64,000 nucleotides of DNA from Mycolicibacterium sp. YH-1 (GCF_022557175.1 NZ_CP092915.1:2976001-3040000), one strand, 5' to 3'. Counted from the stretch's first letter, positions 45,530 to 56,570 are shown. Program-made: numbers and translations. The notes: a model not told the origin generated them from the sequence alone.

Positions 45530-46822
45530 GTGCCTGCGTTGACACCCTCTGAAATCAGTGCAATCGACACCGCGCACGTCTGGCACCCCTACAGCACCAT
45601 CGGCGCCGAGGCGCTGGCGCCGGTTGTGGCTGTCGGCGCCAAGGGGGCGTGGCTAACCGTGGTTCATGACGGCCATCCCGTCGAGGTGATCGACGCCATG
45701 AGTTCATGGTGGACGGCGATTCACGGACACGGGCATCCTGCGCTGGATGACGCGATCACGCGCCAGCTCGCCACCATGAATCACGTCATGTTCGGTGGAC
45801 TGACCCATGAGCCCGCCGCGCGGCTGGCGGAGTTGCTGGTGCAGATCACTCCCGACGGCCTGGACACGGTGTTCTTCAGCGACTCGGGCTCAGTGTCAGT
45901 CGAGGTCGCGGTCAAGATGGCGCTGCAGTACCAGGTGGCCAGGGGACGACCAGGCCGACACCGACTGATGACGTGGCGTGGGGGATACCACGGCGACACC
46001 TTCACCCCGATGAGCGTGTGCGATCCCGATGGGGGCATGCACTCGCTGTGGCGTTCTGTTCTCACCCCGCAGGTGTTCGCCCCGGCGGTGCCGTCCGCCT
46101 ACGACCCGGCCTACGCCGAGGCCTTCGCGCGTCAACTGGCGGAGCACGCCGACGAACTCGCCGCGGTCATCGTCGAGCCGGTGGTCCAGGGCGCCGGCGG
46201 CATGCGTTTCCACGATCCCCGGTATCTGGTCGATCTGCGGGAGGCGTGCACGCGCCATGACGTGGTGTTGATATTTGACGAGATCGCCACGGGATTCGGC
46301 CGGACCGGCGCGCTGTTCGCCGCCGATCACGCCGGTGTGACACCCGATGTGATGTGCGTCGGCAAGGCGCTGACCGGTGGCTACATCACATTGGCTGCCA
46401 CGCTGTGCACGGCCGAGATCGCGCGCACCATCAGCACCAGCGACGCGGGTGCACTGATGCACGGGCCCACGTTCATGGCCAACGCCCTGGCGTGCGCGGT
46501 CTCCGTCGCGTCGGTCGAACTGCTGATCGGGCAGGACTGGCAGAGCCGGGTTCGCGATATCGAGGCAGGGCTGAAGGTGGGATTGGCTCCGGCCGCGGCT
46601 CTGCCTGGCGTCGCCGACGTGCGGGTGCTCGGCGCCATCGGCGTGATCGAGATGGAACAGCCAGTCGACATGCGGGTGGCAACGCACGCGGCTCTGGAGC
46701 ATGGGCTGTGGTTGCGCCCGTTCGGCAAGCTGGTCTACGCCATGCCGCCCTTCGTCTGCACGCCCGACGAGGTGGCTCAGATCGGGGCGGGCATGGTCGC
46801 CGTCGCGCGTGCTCTAACCTGA
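45530..46822 (+). CDS. bioA: Adenosylmethionine-8-amino-7-oxononanoate aminotransferase
   Basis: 430 residues, class III PLP aminotransferase that makes 7,8-diaminopelargonate with SAM as amino donor. Visible are [10 protein letters not shown] (substrate Trp-His-Pro-Tyr), [13 protein letters not shown], the [13 protein letters not shown] cofactor loop, [12 protein letters not shown] and the PLP Lys in [13 protein letters not shown] start 78 bp divergent from the acyltransferase gene; no BioQ-like palindrome was found in that gap. Confidence 0.96.
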   Translation: MPALTPSEISAIDTAHVWHPYSTIGAEALAPVVAVGAKGAWLTVVHDGHPVEVIDAMSSWWTAIHGHGHPALDDAITRQLATMNHVMFGGLTHEPAARLAELLVQITPDGLDTVFFSDSGSVSVEVAVKMALQYQVARGRPGRHRLMTWRGGYHGDTFTPMSVCDPDGGMHSLWRSVLTPQVFAPAVPSAYDPAYAEAFARQLAEHADELAAVIVEPVVQGAGGMRFHDPRYLVDLREACTRHDVVLIFDEIATGFGRTGALFAADHAGVTPDVMCVGKALTGGYITLAATLCTAEIARTISTSDAGALMHGPTFMANALACAVSVASVELLIGQDWQSRVRDIEAGLKVGLAPAAALPGVADVRVLGAIGVIEMEQPVDMRVATHAALEHGLWLRPFGKLVYAMPPFVCTPDEVAQIGAGMVAVARALT

Positions 46823-46832
46823 ACGGTGTTCA
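46820..46832. promoter_or_regulatory. Predicted BioQ operator upstream of bioFD (TGAACGGTGTTCA)
   Basis: A perfect 5-bp-arm palindrome TGAAC-N3-GTTCA, of the type bound by the biotin repressor BioQ in actinobacteria. It overlaps the TGA stop of bioA. A second half-site context, GTGTTCAATCGTCGG at 46850-46864, repeats 14 of 15 bases of 46826-46840 and may be a second, weaker site. Confidence 0.82.
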
Positions 46833-46877
46833 ATTGTCGGCTCGCCGACGTGTTCAATCGTCGGAAGGGAGCACCGG

Positions 46878-48026
46878 ATGCCGCAAGTGGACCTCTCTCC
46901 GCTGGCCTGGCTTGCCGAGGTCGAGCAGGAGCGCCGGGCCGCTGGACTGCGCCGCGCACTGCGAACTCGGCCCCCAATAGGCGACGAACTGGACCTGGCG
47001 TCCAACGACTACCTGGGCCTGTCCACGCACCCCGACGTCATAGACGGCGCGGTCCGGGCGCTACGCACCTGGGGTGCTGGCGCGACCGGATCGCGTCTGG
47101 TCACCGGCAACACCGAGCTGCACGAGGGTTTCGAGGCGGCGCTGGCCGACTTCGTCGGCGCTGAATCGGCCCTGGTCTTCTCATCGGGGTACACCGCGAA
47201 CCTCGGTGCCGTCGTGGCGCTGTCTGGTCCCGGCGCGCTGGTGGTGTCCGATGCGTTCACGCACGCGTCGCTGGTGGACGCGTGCCGGCTGTCTCGTTCG
47301 CGGGTGCTCGTGACGCCGCACCGCGATGTCGACGCCATCGACGCGGCCCTGGCCGAGCGCACCGAGAAGCGCGCCGTCGTGCTGACGGACTCGGTGTTCA
47401 GCGCCGACGGGGCGATGGCCCCGTTGCTCGCGATGCACGACGTCTGCCGCAAGCACGGCGCACTGCTGATCGTCGACGAGGCGCACGGACTCGGGGTGCG
47501 TGGCACCGGCGGGCGCGGGCTTTTGCACGAGGTCGGTCTGGCGGGAGCCCCCGACATCGTGATGACGACGACGCTGTCCAAGGCGCTGGGCAGCCAGGGC
47601 GGTGTGGTGCTCGGCCCGATTGCCGTGCGGGAGCACCTGATTGACGCCGCGCGACCGTTCATCTTCGACACCGGTCTGGCCCCGGCCGCGGTGGGTGCGG
47701 CATGGGCCGCCCTGGAGATCCTGATCGCCGAACCCTGGCGCGCGGATGCCGTTCTCGCGCACGCGGCGACGCTCGCCGAGGTCTGCGGTGTTCCCGAGAC
47801 ACCGGGGTCGGCGGTCGTTTCGGTGATTCTCGGCGAGCCCGAGGTGGCGCTGGGGGCGGCGACCGCCTGCCTGGACCGAGGTGTCCGCGTCGGGTGCTTC
47901 CGCCCGCCGACGGTGCCCGCGGGGACATCGCGCCTGCGGCTGACAGCGCGGGCCTCACTCGATGACCGCGAGATGGCATTGGCGCGCAGCGTGCTCGCCG
48001 AGGTCCTCGCCTCGGCGCGCCGATGA
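46878..48026 (+). CDS. bioF: 8-amino-7-oxononanoate synthase
   Basis: 382 residues, alpha-oxoamine synthase. It joins pimeloyl thioester and alanine. Typical blocks are [54 protein letters not shown] and the PLP Lys in [11 protein letters not shown]. It overlaps bioD by four bases, forming a bioFD unit controlled from the palindrome at 46820. Confidence 0.96.
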   Translation: MPQVDLSPLAWLAEVEQERRAAGLRRALRTRPPIGDELDLASNDYLGLSTHPDVIDGAVRALRTWGAGATGSRLVTGNTELHEGFEAALADFVGAESALVFSSGYTANLGAVVALSGPGALVVSDAFTHASLVDACRLSRSRVLVTPHRDVDAIDAALAERTEKRAVVLTDSVFSADGAMAPLLAMHDVCRKHGALLIVDEAHGLGVRGTGGRGLLHEVGLAGAPDIVMTTTLSKALGSQGGVVLGPIAVREHLIDAARPFIFDTGLAPAAVGAAWAALEILIAEPWRADAVLAHAATLAEVCGVPETPGSAVVSVILGEPEVALGAATACLDRGVRVGCFRPPTVPAGTSRLRLTARASLDDREMALARSVLAEVLASARR

Positions 48027-48700
48027 CTGTCGTCATCGTCACCGGCACCGACACCGGCGTGGGAAAGACCATTACGACCGCGGCGTTGGCCTGCCACGCG
48101 CGACTCGCCGGTCTCGACGTGGCGGTGTGCAAACCCGTGCAAACCGGTGCGGCCGACGGCGATGATGACCTGGGCGAGGTGGCGCGGCTGTCGGGCGTCG
48201 TCGATCTGGTGTCGGGGTGGCGCTATCCGGAACCGCTGGCGCCGGTCGCCGCGGCGCAGCGAGCCGGCATGGCGCTGCCCACGCGATCCGAGTTGGGGGA
48301 GTTGGCTGCTTCGGCCGATCGGCCCGGCAGACTGGTGATCGTCGAGGGTGCGGGAGGCCTGCTGGTGGAGATCGGCACGGACGGTGTGACGCTGCGCGAT
48401 GTCGCCGCGGATCTTCGTGCCTCGGTTCTGGTGGTCGCGGCCCCGGGACTTGGCACCCTCAACCACACCGCGCTGACCACCGAAGCCCTGGCGGCACGGG
48501 ACATTCCGTGTGCCGGGGTCGTGGTCGGTGCCTATCCCGCGAGCCCGACGGTGGCCGAGGAGACCAACCTGCACGCGCTGGCCCTGATCGCCCCCGTGCG
48601 CGCGGCGCTGCCATCGAGTGCCGGTGCACTGTCACCCGCAGCGTTCGCCGAGATGAGCACCGCGGCCTTCGAGACGTCCTGGGTCCGCGGTCTGGCCTGA
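48023..48700 (+). CDS. bioD: Dethiobiotin synthetase
   Basis: 225 residues. The P-loop GTDTGVGKT (about 6-14), CKPVQTG and [12 protein letters not shown] are the diagnostic motifs; it closes the ureido ring of dethiobiotin with ATP and CO2. The ATG overlaps the bioF stop (ATGA). The small downstream gene begins 1 bp after its stop. Confidence 0.96.
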   Translation: MTVVIVTGTDTGVGKTITTAALACHARLAGLDVAVCKPVQTGAADGDDDLGEVARLSGVVDLVSGWRYPEPLAPVAAAQRAGMALPTRSELGELAASADRPGRLVIVEGAGGLLVEIGTDGVTLRDVAADLRASVLVVAAPGLGTLNHTALTTEALAARDIPCAGVVVGAYPASPTVAEETNLHALALIAPVRAALPSSAGALSPAAFAEMSTAAFETSWVRGLA

Positions 48701-48701
48701 C

Positions 48702-49220
48702 GTGGCGCACTCCATCGAGCTGCTCTTCGACGAGGCGACCGAGGCGGCGGTTCGGCGGGACTGGGCGGCACTGGCGCAGGCGGGCCTGCCGAGCCAGGGT
48801 CGGCACCGCTCACCGACCAACCGGCCGCACGTCACGCTGGCCGTGTCCAATCACATCGATCCTGCGGTCGACGCTGAGCTGACCGAGCTGGCACACCGGT
48901 TGCCGCTGAGCTGCCGGATCGGGGCGGCCATGGTGTTCGGACGGGCGACATTGACGCTTGTGCGCCTCATCGTGCCGTCGGCGGCGCTGCTGGACCTGCA
49001 CGCTGGGGTTGCCGTTGTCAGCGCGCCCCATCAGACGCCCGGCCCGTTCGCGCACTCGCAGCCCGGCCACTGGACCGCGCACGTCACGCTCTGCAGACGT
49101 CTGTCGGCACGCGATCTGCCTGCCGCGCTCGAGGTGATCGGTGCCGACGACCTCGACGGCACGTTCGCGGCGCTACGCCGTTGGGACGGTGACGCCCGTG
49201 TCGACACCCTCATCGGGTGA
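48702..49220 (+). CDS. 2H phosphoesterase-like protein (Rv1571-like)
   Basis: 172 residues. Two HxT motifs, RPHVTLAV (about residue 44) and WTAHVTLCRR (about 127), mark the 2H phosphoesterase / 2'-5' RNA ligase-like fold. It follows bioD by 1 bp with a GTG start, so it is probably transcribed with bioFD. A biotin-related role is not established. Its 3' end overlaps bioQ on the other strand by 48 bp. Confidence 0.8.
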   Translation: MAHSIELLFDEATEAAVRRDWAALAQAGLPSQGRHRSPTNRPHVTLAVSNHIDPAVDAELTELAHRLPLSCRIGAAMVFGRATLTLVRLIVPSAALLDLHAGVAVVSAPHQTPGPFAHSQPGHWTAHVTLCRRLSARDLPAALEVIGADDLDGTFAALRRWDGDARVDTLIG

Positions 49221-49811
49221 GGCGCCGTCATCGGGTGAGGCCGTGTGCTGGGCGGACATGCCGTCGACCAGCAGTCGCATGCCGAAGGCGAAGCGGCCGT
49301 TGGGATTCGATGTGAGGACCGACTGGCCGTCGGGCAGTGCGCCCGCGGCGTCCCACTGCAGCCGGGACTGTTCGTCGACGGTGAAGCCGAGGACGTAGTA
49401 CACGACGGTGCGTGCGGCGAGCGCGGCGTTGGTGGTCTCGAACCCCGCGTCAGATGCCGCGGCGGCAAGGAGATCCAGGATGCGGGCCAGCGCCGCCGAG
49501 CGGCCCGAGGCGAATGTCGCCGACACCAGTTCCGCGCCGTCGGTGGAGGACAGCAGTGCCTCGCGCAGGGCAGCGCCGATCGTCGAGATCCGCTGGGCCC
49601 ATGGCAGCGCGGCCACATCGGGCACCGCCGGTTCGAGAATGCGATCGGCGACGGCGCCCAGAAGTTCCTGCTTGTCGGCGAAGTGCCAGTACAGGGCGCC
49701 GGGTGTGACGCTGAGTTCGCGCGCCAGCCGGCGCATGGTCAGATCGGCGATGCCGAACTCGTCGAGGATATGAGCGGCCTTGGTGACCACGTCGCTTCGG
49801 TGCAGCTGCAC
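49173..49811 (-). CDS. bioQ: TetR-family biotin repressor BioQ
   Basis: 212 residues. TetR HTH at about 10-50 ([40 protein letters not shown]); the C-terminal half is the ligand domain. Divergent from bioB with a palindrome between them, and a matching palindrome before bioF, as known for BioQ in M. smegmatis. The C-terminus carries a repeat [12 protein letters not shown] from an 18-nt duplication. GTG start. Confidence 0.88.
   Translation of the reverse strand: MQLHRSDVVTKAAHILDEFGIADLTMRRLARELSVTPGALYWHFADKQELLGAVADRILEPAVPDVAALPWAQRISTIGAALREALLSSTDGAELVSATFASGRSAALARILDLLAAAASDAGFETTNAALAARTVVYYVLGFTVDEQSRLQWDAAGALPDGQSVLTSNPNGRFAFGMRLLVDGMSAQHTASPDDGASPDEGVDTGVTVPTA
49210..49241. repeat. 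Short direct duplication in the overlap of bioQ and the 2H gene
   Basis: TCATCGGGTGAGGC occurs at 49210-49223 and again at 49228-49241, an 18-nt period. The first copy contains the TGA stop of the 2H gene; on the other strand the pair encodes the repeated [12 protein letters not shown] segment of BioQ. Confidence 0.7.
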
Positions 49812-49821
49812 CCCTGTATCC

Positions 49822-49834
49822 TAAACACCGTTCA
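49822..49834. promoter_or_regulatory. Predicted BioQ operator between bioQ and bioB (TAAACACCGTTCA)
   Basis: On the minus strand this reads TGAACGGTGTTTA, differing by one base from the palindrome upstream of bioFD (TGAACGGTGTTCA). It sits 11 bp from the bioQ start and 25 bp from the bioB start and should control both. Confidence 0.82.
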
Positions 49835-49859
49835 AGTTCGATGTTCGGGAGGAGTGCCG

Positions 49860-50894
49860 GTGACGCAGACGGCCACAGAGGTTTCGGTGGATTCGGCAGA
49901 CGGGGACGTGTTGGCCCTGGCTCGCGAACAGGTGCTCGAGCGCGGTGAGGGTCTCGACCAGGGGCAGGTGCTGGCAATTCTGCAGCTTCCCGACGACCGC
50001 CTCGAGGAGCTGCTCGCGCTGGCCCACGACGTCCGGATGAAGTGGTGCGGTCCCGAGGTCGAGGTCGAGGGCATCATCAGCCTCAAGACCGGCGGCTGCC
50101 CCGAGGACTGCCACTTCTGCTCGCAGTCGGGACTCTTCGCGTCTCCCGTGCGCAGCGCCTGGCTCGACATTCCCAGCCTGGTGGAGGCCGCCAAGCAGAC
50201 CGCGAAGTCCGGTGCCACCGAGTTCTGCATCGTCGCCGCCGTCCGCGGGCCCGACGAACGACTGCTGGCTCAGGTCGCCGCCGGTATCGAGGCCATCCGC
50301 AACGAGGTCGACATTCAGATCGCGTGCTCGCTGGGCATGCTGACCCAGGAGCAGGTGGACCGCCTCGCCGCGATGGGCGTGCACCGCTACAACCACAACC
50401 TCGAGACCGCCGAGTCGTACTTCCCCAACGTCGTCACCACCCATACGTGGGAGGAGCGCTGGGGCACCCTCGAGATGGTCCGCGAGGCGGGCATGGAGGT
50501 CTGCTGTGGCGGCATCCTCGGCATGGGCGAGACGCTGGAACAGCGCGCGGAGTTCGCGGCTAATCTCGCGAAGCTCGATCCGCATGAGGTGCCGTTGAAC
50601 TTCCTCAACCCGCGCCCGGGCACGCCGTTCGGCGATCTCGAGGTGCTGCCCGCCGCCGAGGCGCTCAAGGCCGTGGCCGCGTTCCGGTTGGCCCTGCCGC
50701 GCACGATGCTCCGCTTCGCAGGCGGCCGCGAGATCACGCTCGGTGACCTGGGCGCCAAACAGGGCATCCTCGGCGGCATCAACGCAGTCATCGTCGGCAA
50801 CTACCTGACCACCCTCGGCCGTCCCGCCGAGTCGGACCTGGAGCTGCTCAACGATCTGCAGATGCCGATCAAGGCGCTCAACGCCACCATCTAG
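49860..50894 (+). CDS. bioB: Biotin synthase
   Basis: 344 residues, radical SAM enzyme that inserts sulfur into dethiobiotin. The cluster Cys are C80, C84 and C87 ([14 protein letters not shown]); [34 protein letters not shown] and [12 protein letters not shown] are the further family blocks. GTG at 49860 follows GGGAGGA with good spacing and matches the family start MTQ; the frame is open far upstream but overlaps bioQ. Confidence 0.97.
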   Translation: MTQTATEVSVDSADGDVLALAREQVLERGEGLDQGQVLAILQLPDDRLEELLALAHDVRMKWCGPEVEVEGIISLKTGGCPEDCHFCSQSGLFASPVRSAWLDIPSLVEAAKQTAKSGATEFCIVAAVRGPDERLLAQVAAGIEAIRNEVDIQIACSLGMLTQEQVDRLAAMGVHRYNHNLETAESYFPNVVTTHTWEERWGTLEMVREAGMEVCCGGILGMGETLEQRAEFAANLAKLDPHEVPLNFLNPRPGTPFGDLEVLPAAEALKAVAAFRLALPRTMLRFAGGREITLGDLGAKQGILGGINAVIVGNYLTTLGRPAESDLELLNDLQMPIKALNATI

Positions 50895-50911
50895 CCGTCA
50901 GCAGCCCAGCG

Positions 50912-51124
50912 ATGTCGCAGAAGTTCAACGTCTACACCGGCGAACCCGAGGGCTTGCCCGGTGCCCAAGCCGTTTCCACCGCGGCGCGGCTCGGGCTCGA
51001 ACCGCCCCGGTTCTGCGCGGAGTGCGGGCGCCGGATGATCGTGCAGGTGCGTCCCGACGGTTGGTCGGCCAGGTGCTCCCGGCATGGCGAACTGGACTCC
51101 GTCGATTTCGAGGAACGGCGATGA
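50912..51124 (+). CDS. bsaP: Biotin synthase auxiliary protein
   Basis: 70 residues, with Cys35 and Cys38 (RFCAECGRR) and Cys55 (ARCSRHG), a zinc-ribbon-like or Fe-S binding pattern. The size, the position directly after bioB and the sequence match Rv1590/BsaP, reported as needed by mycobacterial biotin synthase. It overlaps the next gene by four bases. Confidence 0.88.
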   Translation: MSQKFNVYTGEPEGLPGAQAVSTAARLGLEPPRFCAECGRRMIVQVRPDGWSARCSRHGELDSVDFEERR

Positions 51125-51843
51125 GTCAGGTGACCGAGGACACCGTGGCACGACCGGAACCGGTTGAGCCGCCCCGTGTCTCACACCGTCGCGCCGCGCT
51201 CATCGTGGTCGCCTCACTGGCGGGGGCAGGCGTTCTCGTCGGCGCACTGTGGGCCTGGCTCGCGCCGCCGATCGGCGTGGTCGTCGGACTCACCCGAGGC
51301 GGCGAACGGGTTCGCGGCTACGTGGGCAACGAGGCCGACCACCTGTTCCTCGCGGCGTTCCTGGTGCCGGGATTCCTCACCGTCGTCGCCGTGATCGCGG
51401 CCGTCCTGGTGTGGCGGTGGCGAGCCCATCGCGGGCCACTGATGGCAGGCGCCCTCGCCGTCGGATCAATGGTGGCGGCCGGCTTGGCGGCCGGGGTCGG
51501 GGCGGGTTTGGCGCGGCTGCGGTACGGCGTCGTCGACGTCGCGTCGGCGCCCGTGTCCCCGGAGCATCGCGTGCACTACGCGGTCGAGGCGGGCTCGGTG
51601 TTCTTCGGGCACTCGCCACTGCAGATCGCGGCGACCATAGTGTTCCCTGCGGGAATCGCGGCGTTGGTCTACGCGCTGTGCACGCTGGCGACCCCGCGCG
51701 ATGACCTCGGTGCATGGCCGCCGGCCGAACCCATTGTCCTGCGGTACCCGTACGCTCCGGCCACCGATCAGGTGCAGGTCACTGATCCAGTGCCGACAGA
51801 GGCCGACGTTCCACCCGTTGACCCGTCATCACCTTCGCGCTGA
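51121..51843 (+). CDS. Membrane protein (DUF2567/Rv1591-like)
   Basis: 240 residues with four hydrophobic segments (about 23-50, 77-100, 110-135 and 175-200) and a proline-rich cytoplasmic tail. Linked to bsaP by ATGA, so in the bioB operon. No motif for function. Its 3' end overlaps the convergent lipase gene by 65 bp. Confidence 0.82.
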   Translation: MSQVTEDTVARPEPVEPPRVSHRRAALIVVASLAGAGVLVGALWAWLAPPIGVVVGLTRGGERVRGYVGNEADHLFLAAFLVPGFLTVVAVIAAVLVWRWRAHRGPLMAGALAVGSMVAAGLAAGVGAGLARLRYGVVDVASAPVSPEHRVHYAVEAGSVFFGHSPLQIAATIVFPAGIAALVYALCTLATPRDDLGAWPPAEPIVLRYPYAPATDQVQVTDPVPTEADVPPVDPSSPSR

Positions 51844-53137
51844 TCAACCCCAGCCGGAGCATGCCCCGGTAGGTCGACGGATTGAGCAGCGTCGGCCACT
51901 TCGTCCGCAGTCGATGTGCCGACGACGGACGTCCAGCGAACCGGTCGCGCAGCCAGCGCAAGGTCATCGGCGCGGACATCGGATGTAGCAGCAGGTGCTC
52001 GCTGAACATGTCGCGGTGGTAGGTGACATCGGTGCCGCCTGCGATGTACGCATCGGCGAGTTCGTCGATACAGGCCACCGAGATCAACTCGTCGTGCACG
52101 GCCTGCACGATCAGCACCGGAATGCTCGGGGCCCGCGTGCCCAGCTTGATGCTGTCGAAAACGTGCCGCACCTCGGGTGTGGCCAGGATGCGCTCGAGTG
52201 GCCAGTCGACCATGTCGTCCATGTCCTTGCGGATGAGCCGCAGCACCGCGCCCGCAGTCGTCATCGACTCGATGCTCTCGAGCATCACCTTGCCCTCGGG
52301 CGTGGCGTGCTCGGCGATGATGCGGTCAAGGTCTGGATAGACGTGCGACAACGCCGCGACGACGAGCGCCGGGAGTCCGGAGAAGACCGTGCCATTGAGG
52401 CGGCGGAAGGTTTGGCCCAGATCGCCGACGGGGGATCCGAGGACGGCGCCGACGACGTTGAGTTCGGGCGCGTACTCGTCCAGCACCTCGGCTGCCCATG
52501 CGGTCGCGAGACCTCCGCCGGAGTACCCCCAGAGCCCGACGGGCGCCTCGGCGGACAGTTTGGCCGGTGCGTAGCTCAGCGCCGCGCGCAAACCGTCGAG
52601 CACGTGATAGCCGGGCTCGTAGGGTGCGCCCCAGCTGCCGCGGGTGCCCTCGTGATCGGGGATCGACACCGCCCAGCCCTCGGCCAGTGCGGCGGCGACC
52701 AGGAGGAACTCGAACTGGGCCACGGCGCCGACGGCCTTCGCGCCTCGTCGTAGCGCATAGGACGGGAAGCAGCGCGATGCGACGGCGTCGATCGCGCACT
52801 GGTAGGACACGATGGGGCACGGCCGCTCGGGCGTGCGCTCGGCTGGCGCCACGACCGTGGTGACGGCCGCCTGCGGCGCTCCGTTGAGGTCGGTGCTGCG
52901 GTAGAGCAGTTGGGTCGCGCTGATGGGCTGGGGTATCCGGCCGAGGAACGCGAGTTCGACGTCACGCGATCGCAGCACGGTGCCGGGGTGGGCATGTTCG
53001 AAGCCTGCGGGTGGTGTGTAGAACGGGTCGTCTGACGGAAGTATCGGACGGCCCGGTTGCGACTGCAGGTCCTCGTGGGGTGCGGTGCCGATCCACTCGG
53101 CATCACCGGTCGACTGGGCCGCGCTGCCGATATCCAT
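51779..53137 (-). CDS. Secretory-lipase-family alpha/beta hydrolase (Rv1592c-like)
   Basis: 452 residues of the LIP/secretory lipase family. The nucleophile is in [17 protein letters not shown]; Asp is likely in [10 protein letters not shown] and His in [15 protein letters not shown]-like [28 protein letters not shown] is family-typical. No clear signal peptide is seen despite the family name. Substrate unknown. Confidence 0.86.
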   Translation of the reverse strand: MDIGSAAQSTGDAEWIGTAPHEDLQSQPGRPILPSDDPFYTPPAGFEHAHPGTVLRSRDVELAFLGRIPQPISATQLLYRSTDLNGAPQAAVTTVVAPAERTPERPCPIVSYQCAIDAVASRCFPSYALRRGAKAVGAVAQFEFLLVAAALAEGWAVSIPDHEGTRGSWGAPYEPGYHVLDGLRAALSYAPAKLSAEAPVGLWGYSGGGLATAWAAEVLDEYAPELNVVGAVLGSPVGDLGQTFRRLNGTVFSGLPALVVAALSHVYPDLDRIIAEHATPEGKVMLESIESMTTAGAVLRLIRKDMDDMVDWPLERILATPEVRHVFDSIKLGTRAPSIPVLIVQAVHDELISVACIDELADAYIAGGTDVTYHRDMFSEHLLLHPMSAPMTLRWLRDRFAGRPSSAHRLRTKWPTLLNPSTYRGMLRLGLISAKVMTGQRVERRPLSALDQ

Positions 53138-53201
53138 CGGGACATCTTCTCTTAGTGGTCTCTTAAAATCCAATACATTGGTCGTTCTCGGGGCGCTGCC
53201 T

Positions 53202-53906
53202 CTACGTCGGCGGGCGCAGTGCGGCGAACTCATCGGTCACGCGGTACTGCGACTCGGTGAAGCGGTAGAGCGCCGCGGGACGCCCACCGCTGCGGCCCGA
53301 ACGGGCTGTGGTTCCTGTCGGCGTGATGACACCGCGGCGGACCAGCACGCGTTGCAGGTTGGTGGCGTCAACCTGGTAGCCGAGCGCCGCGCTGTAAACA
53401 TCCCGCAGGGTGGAAACCACGAATTCCTTTGGGGCCAAGGCAAATCCGATGTTCGTGTACGAGAGTTTGGCGACCAGGCGGGTATGGGCGTTGGTGATCA
53501 TCGTGCGGTGGTCGAACGCCATGGGGGGCAGGGCGTCCACCGAGTGCCAGCGAGTGTCGGGCGGTAGTTCGGGTGTGGCGGGGGACGGCACCAGGCCCAG
53601 GAACGTCGACGCGATGGTGCGTACGCCCGGCACGCGGTGCGGGTCGGAGAACACCGCGAGCTGCTCGAGGTGGGTCACCTGACGCAGGTCCACCTTCTCG
53701 GCGAGTTGACGCCGAACTGAACTCACCATGTCCTCGTCGTGTCGCAGCTGCCCGCCCGGCAGTGACCAGGCGCCACGCTCCGGTTCCATGGCTCTTTCCC
53801 ACAACAGGACGCTGAGCTGCGGCTTTCGCGTGTCCAGCTGGCGAACCTGGAAGACGACGGCAAGCACTTCGTGGGCAGTGCTAGTATCAAGCATGTTTTC
53901 GATCAT
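53202..53906 (-). CDS. nrtR: Nudix-related NAD biosynthesis regulator (NrtR)
   Basis: 234 residues: an N-terminal Nudix domain with a degenerate box ([24 protein letters not shown] replaced by RR and EE by AE), so probably binding rather than hydrolysing, and a C-terminal winged helix (about 165-225, [28 protein letters not shown]). It is divergent from nadABC across a perfect palindrome. ATG at 53906 has GGAGG 10 nt upstream; an ATG at 53894 is the alternative. Confidence 0.87.
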   Translation of the reverse strand: MIENMLDTSTAHEVLAVVFQVRQLDTRKPQLSVLLWERAMEPERGAWSLPGGQLRHDEDMVSSVRRQLAEKVDLRQVTHLEQLAVFSDPHRVPGVRTIASTFLGLVPSPATPELPPDTRWHSVDALPPMAFDHRTMITNAHTRLVAKLSYTNIGFALAPKEFVVSTLRDVYSAALGYQVDATNLQRVLVRRGVITPTGTTARSGRSGGRPAALYRFTESQYRVTDEFAALRPPT

Positions 53907-53917
53907 AAGTCGAAAAC
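53895..53917. promoter_or_regulatory. Palindromic operator candidate for NrtR
   Basis: Perfect 8-bp arms GTTTTCGA (53895-53902) and TCGAAAAC (53910-53917) with a 7-bp spacer lie between nrtR and nadA. They cover the proposed nrtR start codon and end 23 bp before nadA, so binding would block both genes. Confidence 0.78.
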
Positions 53918-53940
53918 CTCCGAGATCAAAGGAGACGGCC

Positions 53941-54990
53941 GTGACGGTGCTGGACCGCATGACTGCGTCGCAGGGTGGATGGACCGCCCAGATCACCAAC
54001 GGCCCCGCCGGATACGGCGGCGTGGAGCCCGATCAGGAGTGGGCCGCCGAGGTGCGAAGGCTCGCCAAGCTGCGCAATGCGACGCTGCTGGCGCACAACT
54101 ATCAACTGCCTGCGATCCAGGATGTGGCCGATCACGTCGGCGACTCCCTTGCCCTGTCTCGTATTGCGGCTGAGGCATCGGAGGAGACCATCGTCTTCTG
54201 CGGCGTGCACTTCATGGCCGAGACCGCCAAGATCCTCAGCCCGGACAAGACGGTGCTGATTCCCGACCAGCGGGCCGGTTGCTCGCTGGCCGACTCGATC
54301 ACGGCAGAGGACCTGCGGGCGTGGAAGGACGAGTACCCCGACGCCGTCGTCGTCTCGTACGTCAACACCACCGCCGCGGTGAAGGCGCTCACCGACATCT
54401 GCTGCACGTCGTCCAACGCCGTCGAGGTGGTGGCCTCCATACCCGAGGACCGTGAGGTGCTGTTCTGCCCCGACCAGTTCCTCGGGGCTCACGTCAGGCG
54501 CGTCACGGGCCGCAAGAATCTGCACGTGTGGGCTGGAGAATGCCACGTCCATGCCGGTATCAATGGTGATGAACTCGCCGATCAGGCTCGCTCGCACCCC
54601 GATGCCGAGTTGTTTGTGCACCCCGAATGCGGTTGCGCCACATCGGCTCTCTACCTCGCAGGTGAGGGAGCGGTCCCCGAGGACAGGGTGAAGATCCTGT
54701 CCACCGGCGGAATGCTCGACGCGGCGCGCGAGACCCACGCCAAGCAGGTCCTGGTCGCGACCGAGGTCGGCATGCTGCACCAGTTGCGCCGTGCCGCACC
54801 CGATGTCGAGTTCCTGGCCGTCAACGACCGGGCCTCCTGCGGATACATGAAGATGATCACGCCCGCGGCGCTGCTTCGCTGCGTGGCCGAGGGTGCCGAC
54901 GAAGTTCACGTCGACATGGAGACCGCCCGGCTGGCTCGCGCCAGCGTGCAGCGCATGATTGAGATCGGGCAGCCCGGCGGCGGGGAATGA
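53941..54990 (+). CDS. nadA: Quinolinate synthase
   Basis: 349 residues, 4Fe-4S enzyme that condenses iminoaspartate with dihydroxyacetone phosphate. [26 protein letters not shown] is the family start; likely cluster Cys lie in [15 protein letters not shown] and [12 protein letters not shown] with AAAGGAGA upstream. Overlaps nadB by four bases. Confidence 0.96.
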   Translation: MTVLDRMTASQGGWTAQITNGPAGYGGVEPDQEWAAEVRRLAKLRNATLLAHNYQLPAIQDVADHVGDSLALSRIAAEASEETIVFCGVHFMAETAKILSPDKTVLIPDQRAGCSLADSITAEDLRAWKDEYPDAVVVSYVNTTAAVKALTDICCTSSNAVEVVASIPEDREVLFCPDQFLGAHVRRVTGRKNLHVWAGECHVHAGINGDELADQARSHPDAELFVHPECGCATSALYLAGEGAVPEDRVKILSTGGMLDAARETHAKQVLVATEVGMLHQLRRAAPDVEFLAVNDRASCGYMKMITPAALLRCVAEGADEVHVDMETARLARASVQRMIEIGQPGGGE

Positions 54991-56570
54991 GCCTCTTCGC
55001 GTGCGGTGGTGACGGGCAGATCGCCTGGCAGCAGCGCGCCGACGTCGTCGTCATCGGCACCGGCGTGGCCGGGCTCGCCGCCGCTTTGGCGGCGCACCGG
55101 CGCGGTCGCAGGGTGGTGGTGCTGAGCAAGGCCGGTGAGACCGCCACGTTCTACGCCCAGGGCGGAATCGCCGTCGTGATACCCCGCACCGATGACTCCG
55201 TCGAGGCCCACGTCGCCGACACGCTGGCTGCGGGGGCAGGGCTGTGCGATCCAGCGGCGGTGACCTCCATAGTGTCCGACGGCTTCGCGGCGGTCTCCGA
55301 ACTGGTCAGTGCCGGGGCACGATTCGACGAAACGGTGCCGGGCCAGTGGGCGCTCACCCGGGAGGGCGGTCACTCGCTGCGCAGGATCATTCATGCGGGT
55401 GGTGACGCGACCGGCGCCGAGGTGCAGCGCGCCCTTGACCGGGCCGCGGCCATGCTCGACATCCGACGCAATCACGTGGCGCTGCAGGTACTCCACGACG
55501 ATGACGCCGTGACCGGTGTGCTGGTGCACAACGCCGACGGGGTGGGTGTCATCCACGCGCCATCGGTGATCCTTGCCACCGGTGGTCTCGGTCATCTGTA
55601 CTCGGCGACCACCAACCCCGAGGGGTCCACCGGCGACGGTATTGCGCTGGCGCTCTGGGCCGGCGTCGCGGTCGGTGACCTCGAGTTCATACAGTTCCAC
55701 CCCACGATGCTGTTCGACGGTCACGCCGCGGGACGACGTCCCCTGATCACCGAAGCGCTGCGCGGTGAGGGTGCGGTGCTCGTCGACGCCCGCGGCGCGT
55801 CGATCACCGAAGGGGTTCACCCGATGCGCGATCTGGCCCCCCGCGATGTGGTGGCCGCGGCCATCAACGCCCGCCTCATCGAGACCGGCGATCCGTGCGT
55901 CTATCTCGACGCCCGCGGGATCGACGATCTCGCGCGGCGGTTCCCCACGGTCACCGCGGCATGCCAGGCCGCGGGAATCGACCCCACTGCGCAGCTGATC
56001 CCGGTGGTGCCGGGTGCCCACTACAGCTGCGGTGGCGTCGTCACCGACGTGCACGGCCGCACCGAAGTCGCCGGGCTGTTCGCCGCAGGCGAGGTGGCGC
56101 GCACCGGCATGCATGGAGCCAACCGGTTGGCGTCCAACAGCCTGCTCGAGGGACTCGTGGTGGGCGGTCGCGCCGGACGCGAGGCAGCCGAGCATTCCGC
56201 CACGGCCGCAACCGGCCGCCTGGCGCAGATCGAATCGCGAGATCGGATCACATTGCCCCGTAACGAACTCCAACACGCCATGAGCCGGCACGCGTCGGTC
56301 GAGCGCGACGCCGCAGGACTGCGGGAGCTGACCGCCGTGCTCGACTCGGCAACAGATCGATCGTTGCGCGACCGCGCGTCGTTCGAGGACGCCGCGCTCA
56401 CCGTCACCGCACAGGCCGTCGCCGTCGCCGCGGCGGATCGCGCGGAATCGCGCGGTTGCCATCACCGGTCGGACCACCCCGGAAACGATCCGGCGGGCGC
56501 CGTCAGCACCACCGTGCGCTGGGTCTCGGGTCGCGTCACCGTGGCACATCCCGTGGAGGTGGGTTGCTGA
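54987..56570 (+). CDS. nadB: L-aspartate oxidase
   Basis: 527 residues. FAD motif [51 protein letters not shown] and [11 protein letters not shown] are family blocks; [54 protein letters not shown] ends the catalytic part. It makes iminoaspartate for NadA. The C-terminal helical domain is short. Overlaps nadC by one base. Confidence 0.96.
   Translation: MSLFACGGDGQIAWQQRADVVVIGTGVAGLAAALAAHRRGRRVVVLSKAGETATFYAQGGIAVVIPRTDDSVEAHVADTLAAGAGLCDPAAVTSIVSDGFAAVSELVSAGARFDETVPGQWALTREGGHSLRRIIHAGGDATGAEVQRALDRAAAMLDIRRNHVALQVLHDDDAVTGVLVHNADGVGVIHAPSVILATGGLGHLYSATTNPEGSTGDGIALALWAGVAVGDLEFIQFHPTMLFDGHAAGRRPLITEALRGEGAVLVDARGASITEGVHPMRDLAPRDVVAAAINARLIETGDPCVYLDARGIDDLARRFPTVTAACQAAGIDPTAQLIPVVPGAHYSCGGVVTDVHGRTEVAGLFAAGEVARTGMHGANRLASNSLLEGLVVGGRAGREAAEHSATAATGRLAQIESRDRITLPRNELQHAMSRHASVERDAAGLRELTAVLDSATDRSLRDRASFEDAALTVTAQAVAVAAADRAESRGCHHRSDHPGNDPAGAVSTTVRWVSGRVTVAHPVEVGC

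Noticed and set aside
49245..49859. Upstream extension of the bioB frame
   Set aside because: It overlaps bioQ on the opposite strand and the BioQ operator; GGGAGGA precedes the GTG at 49860.
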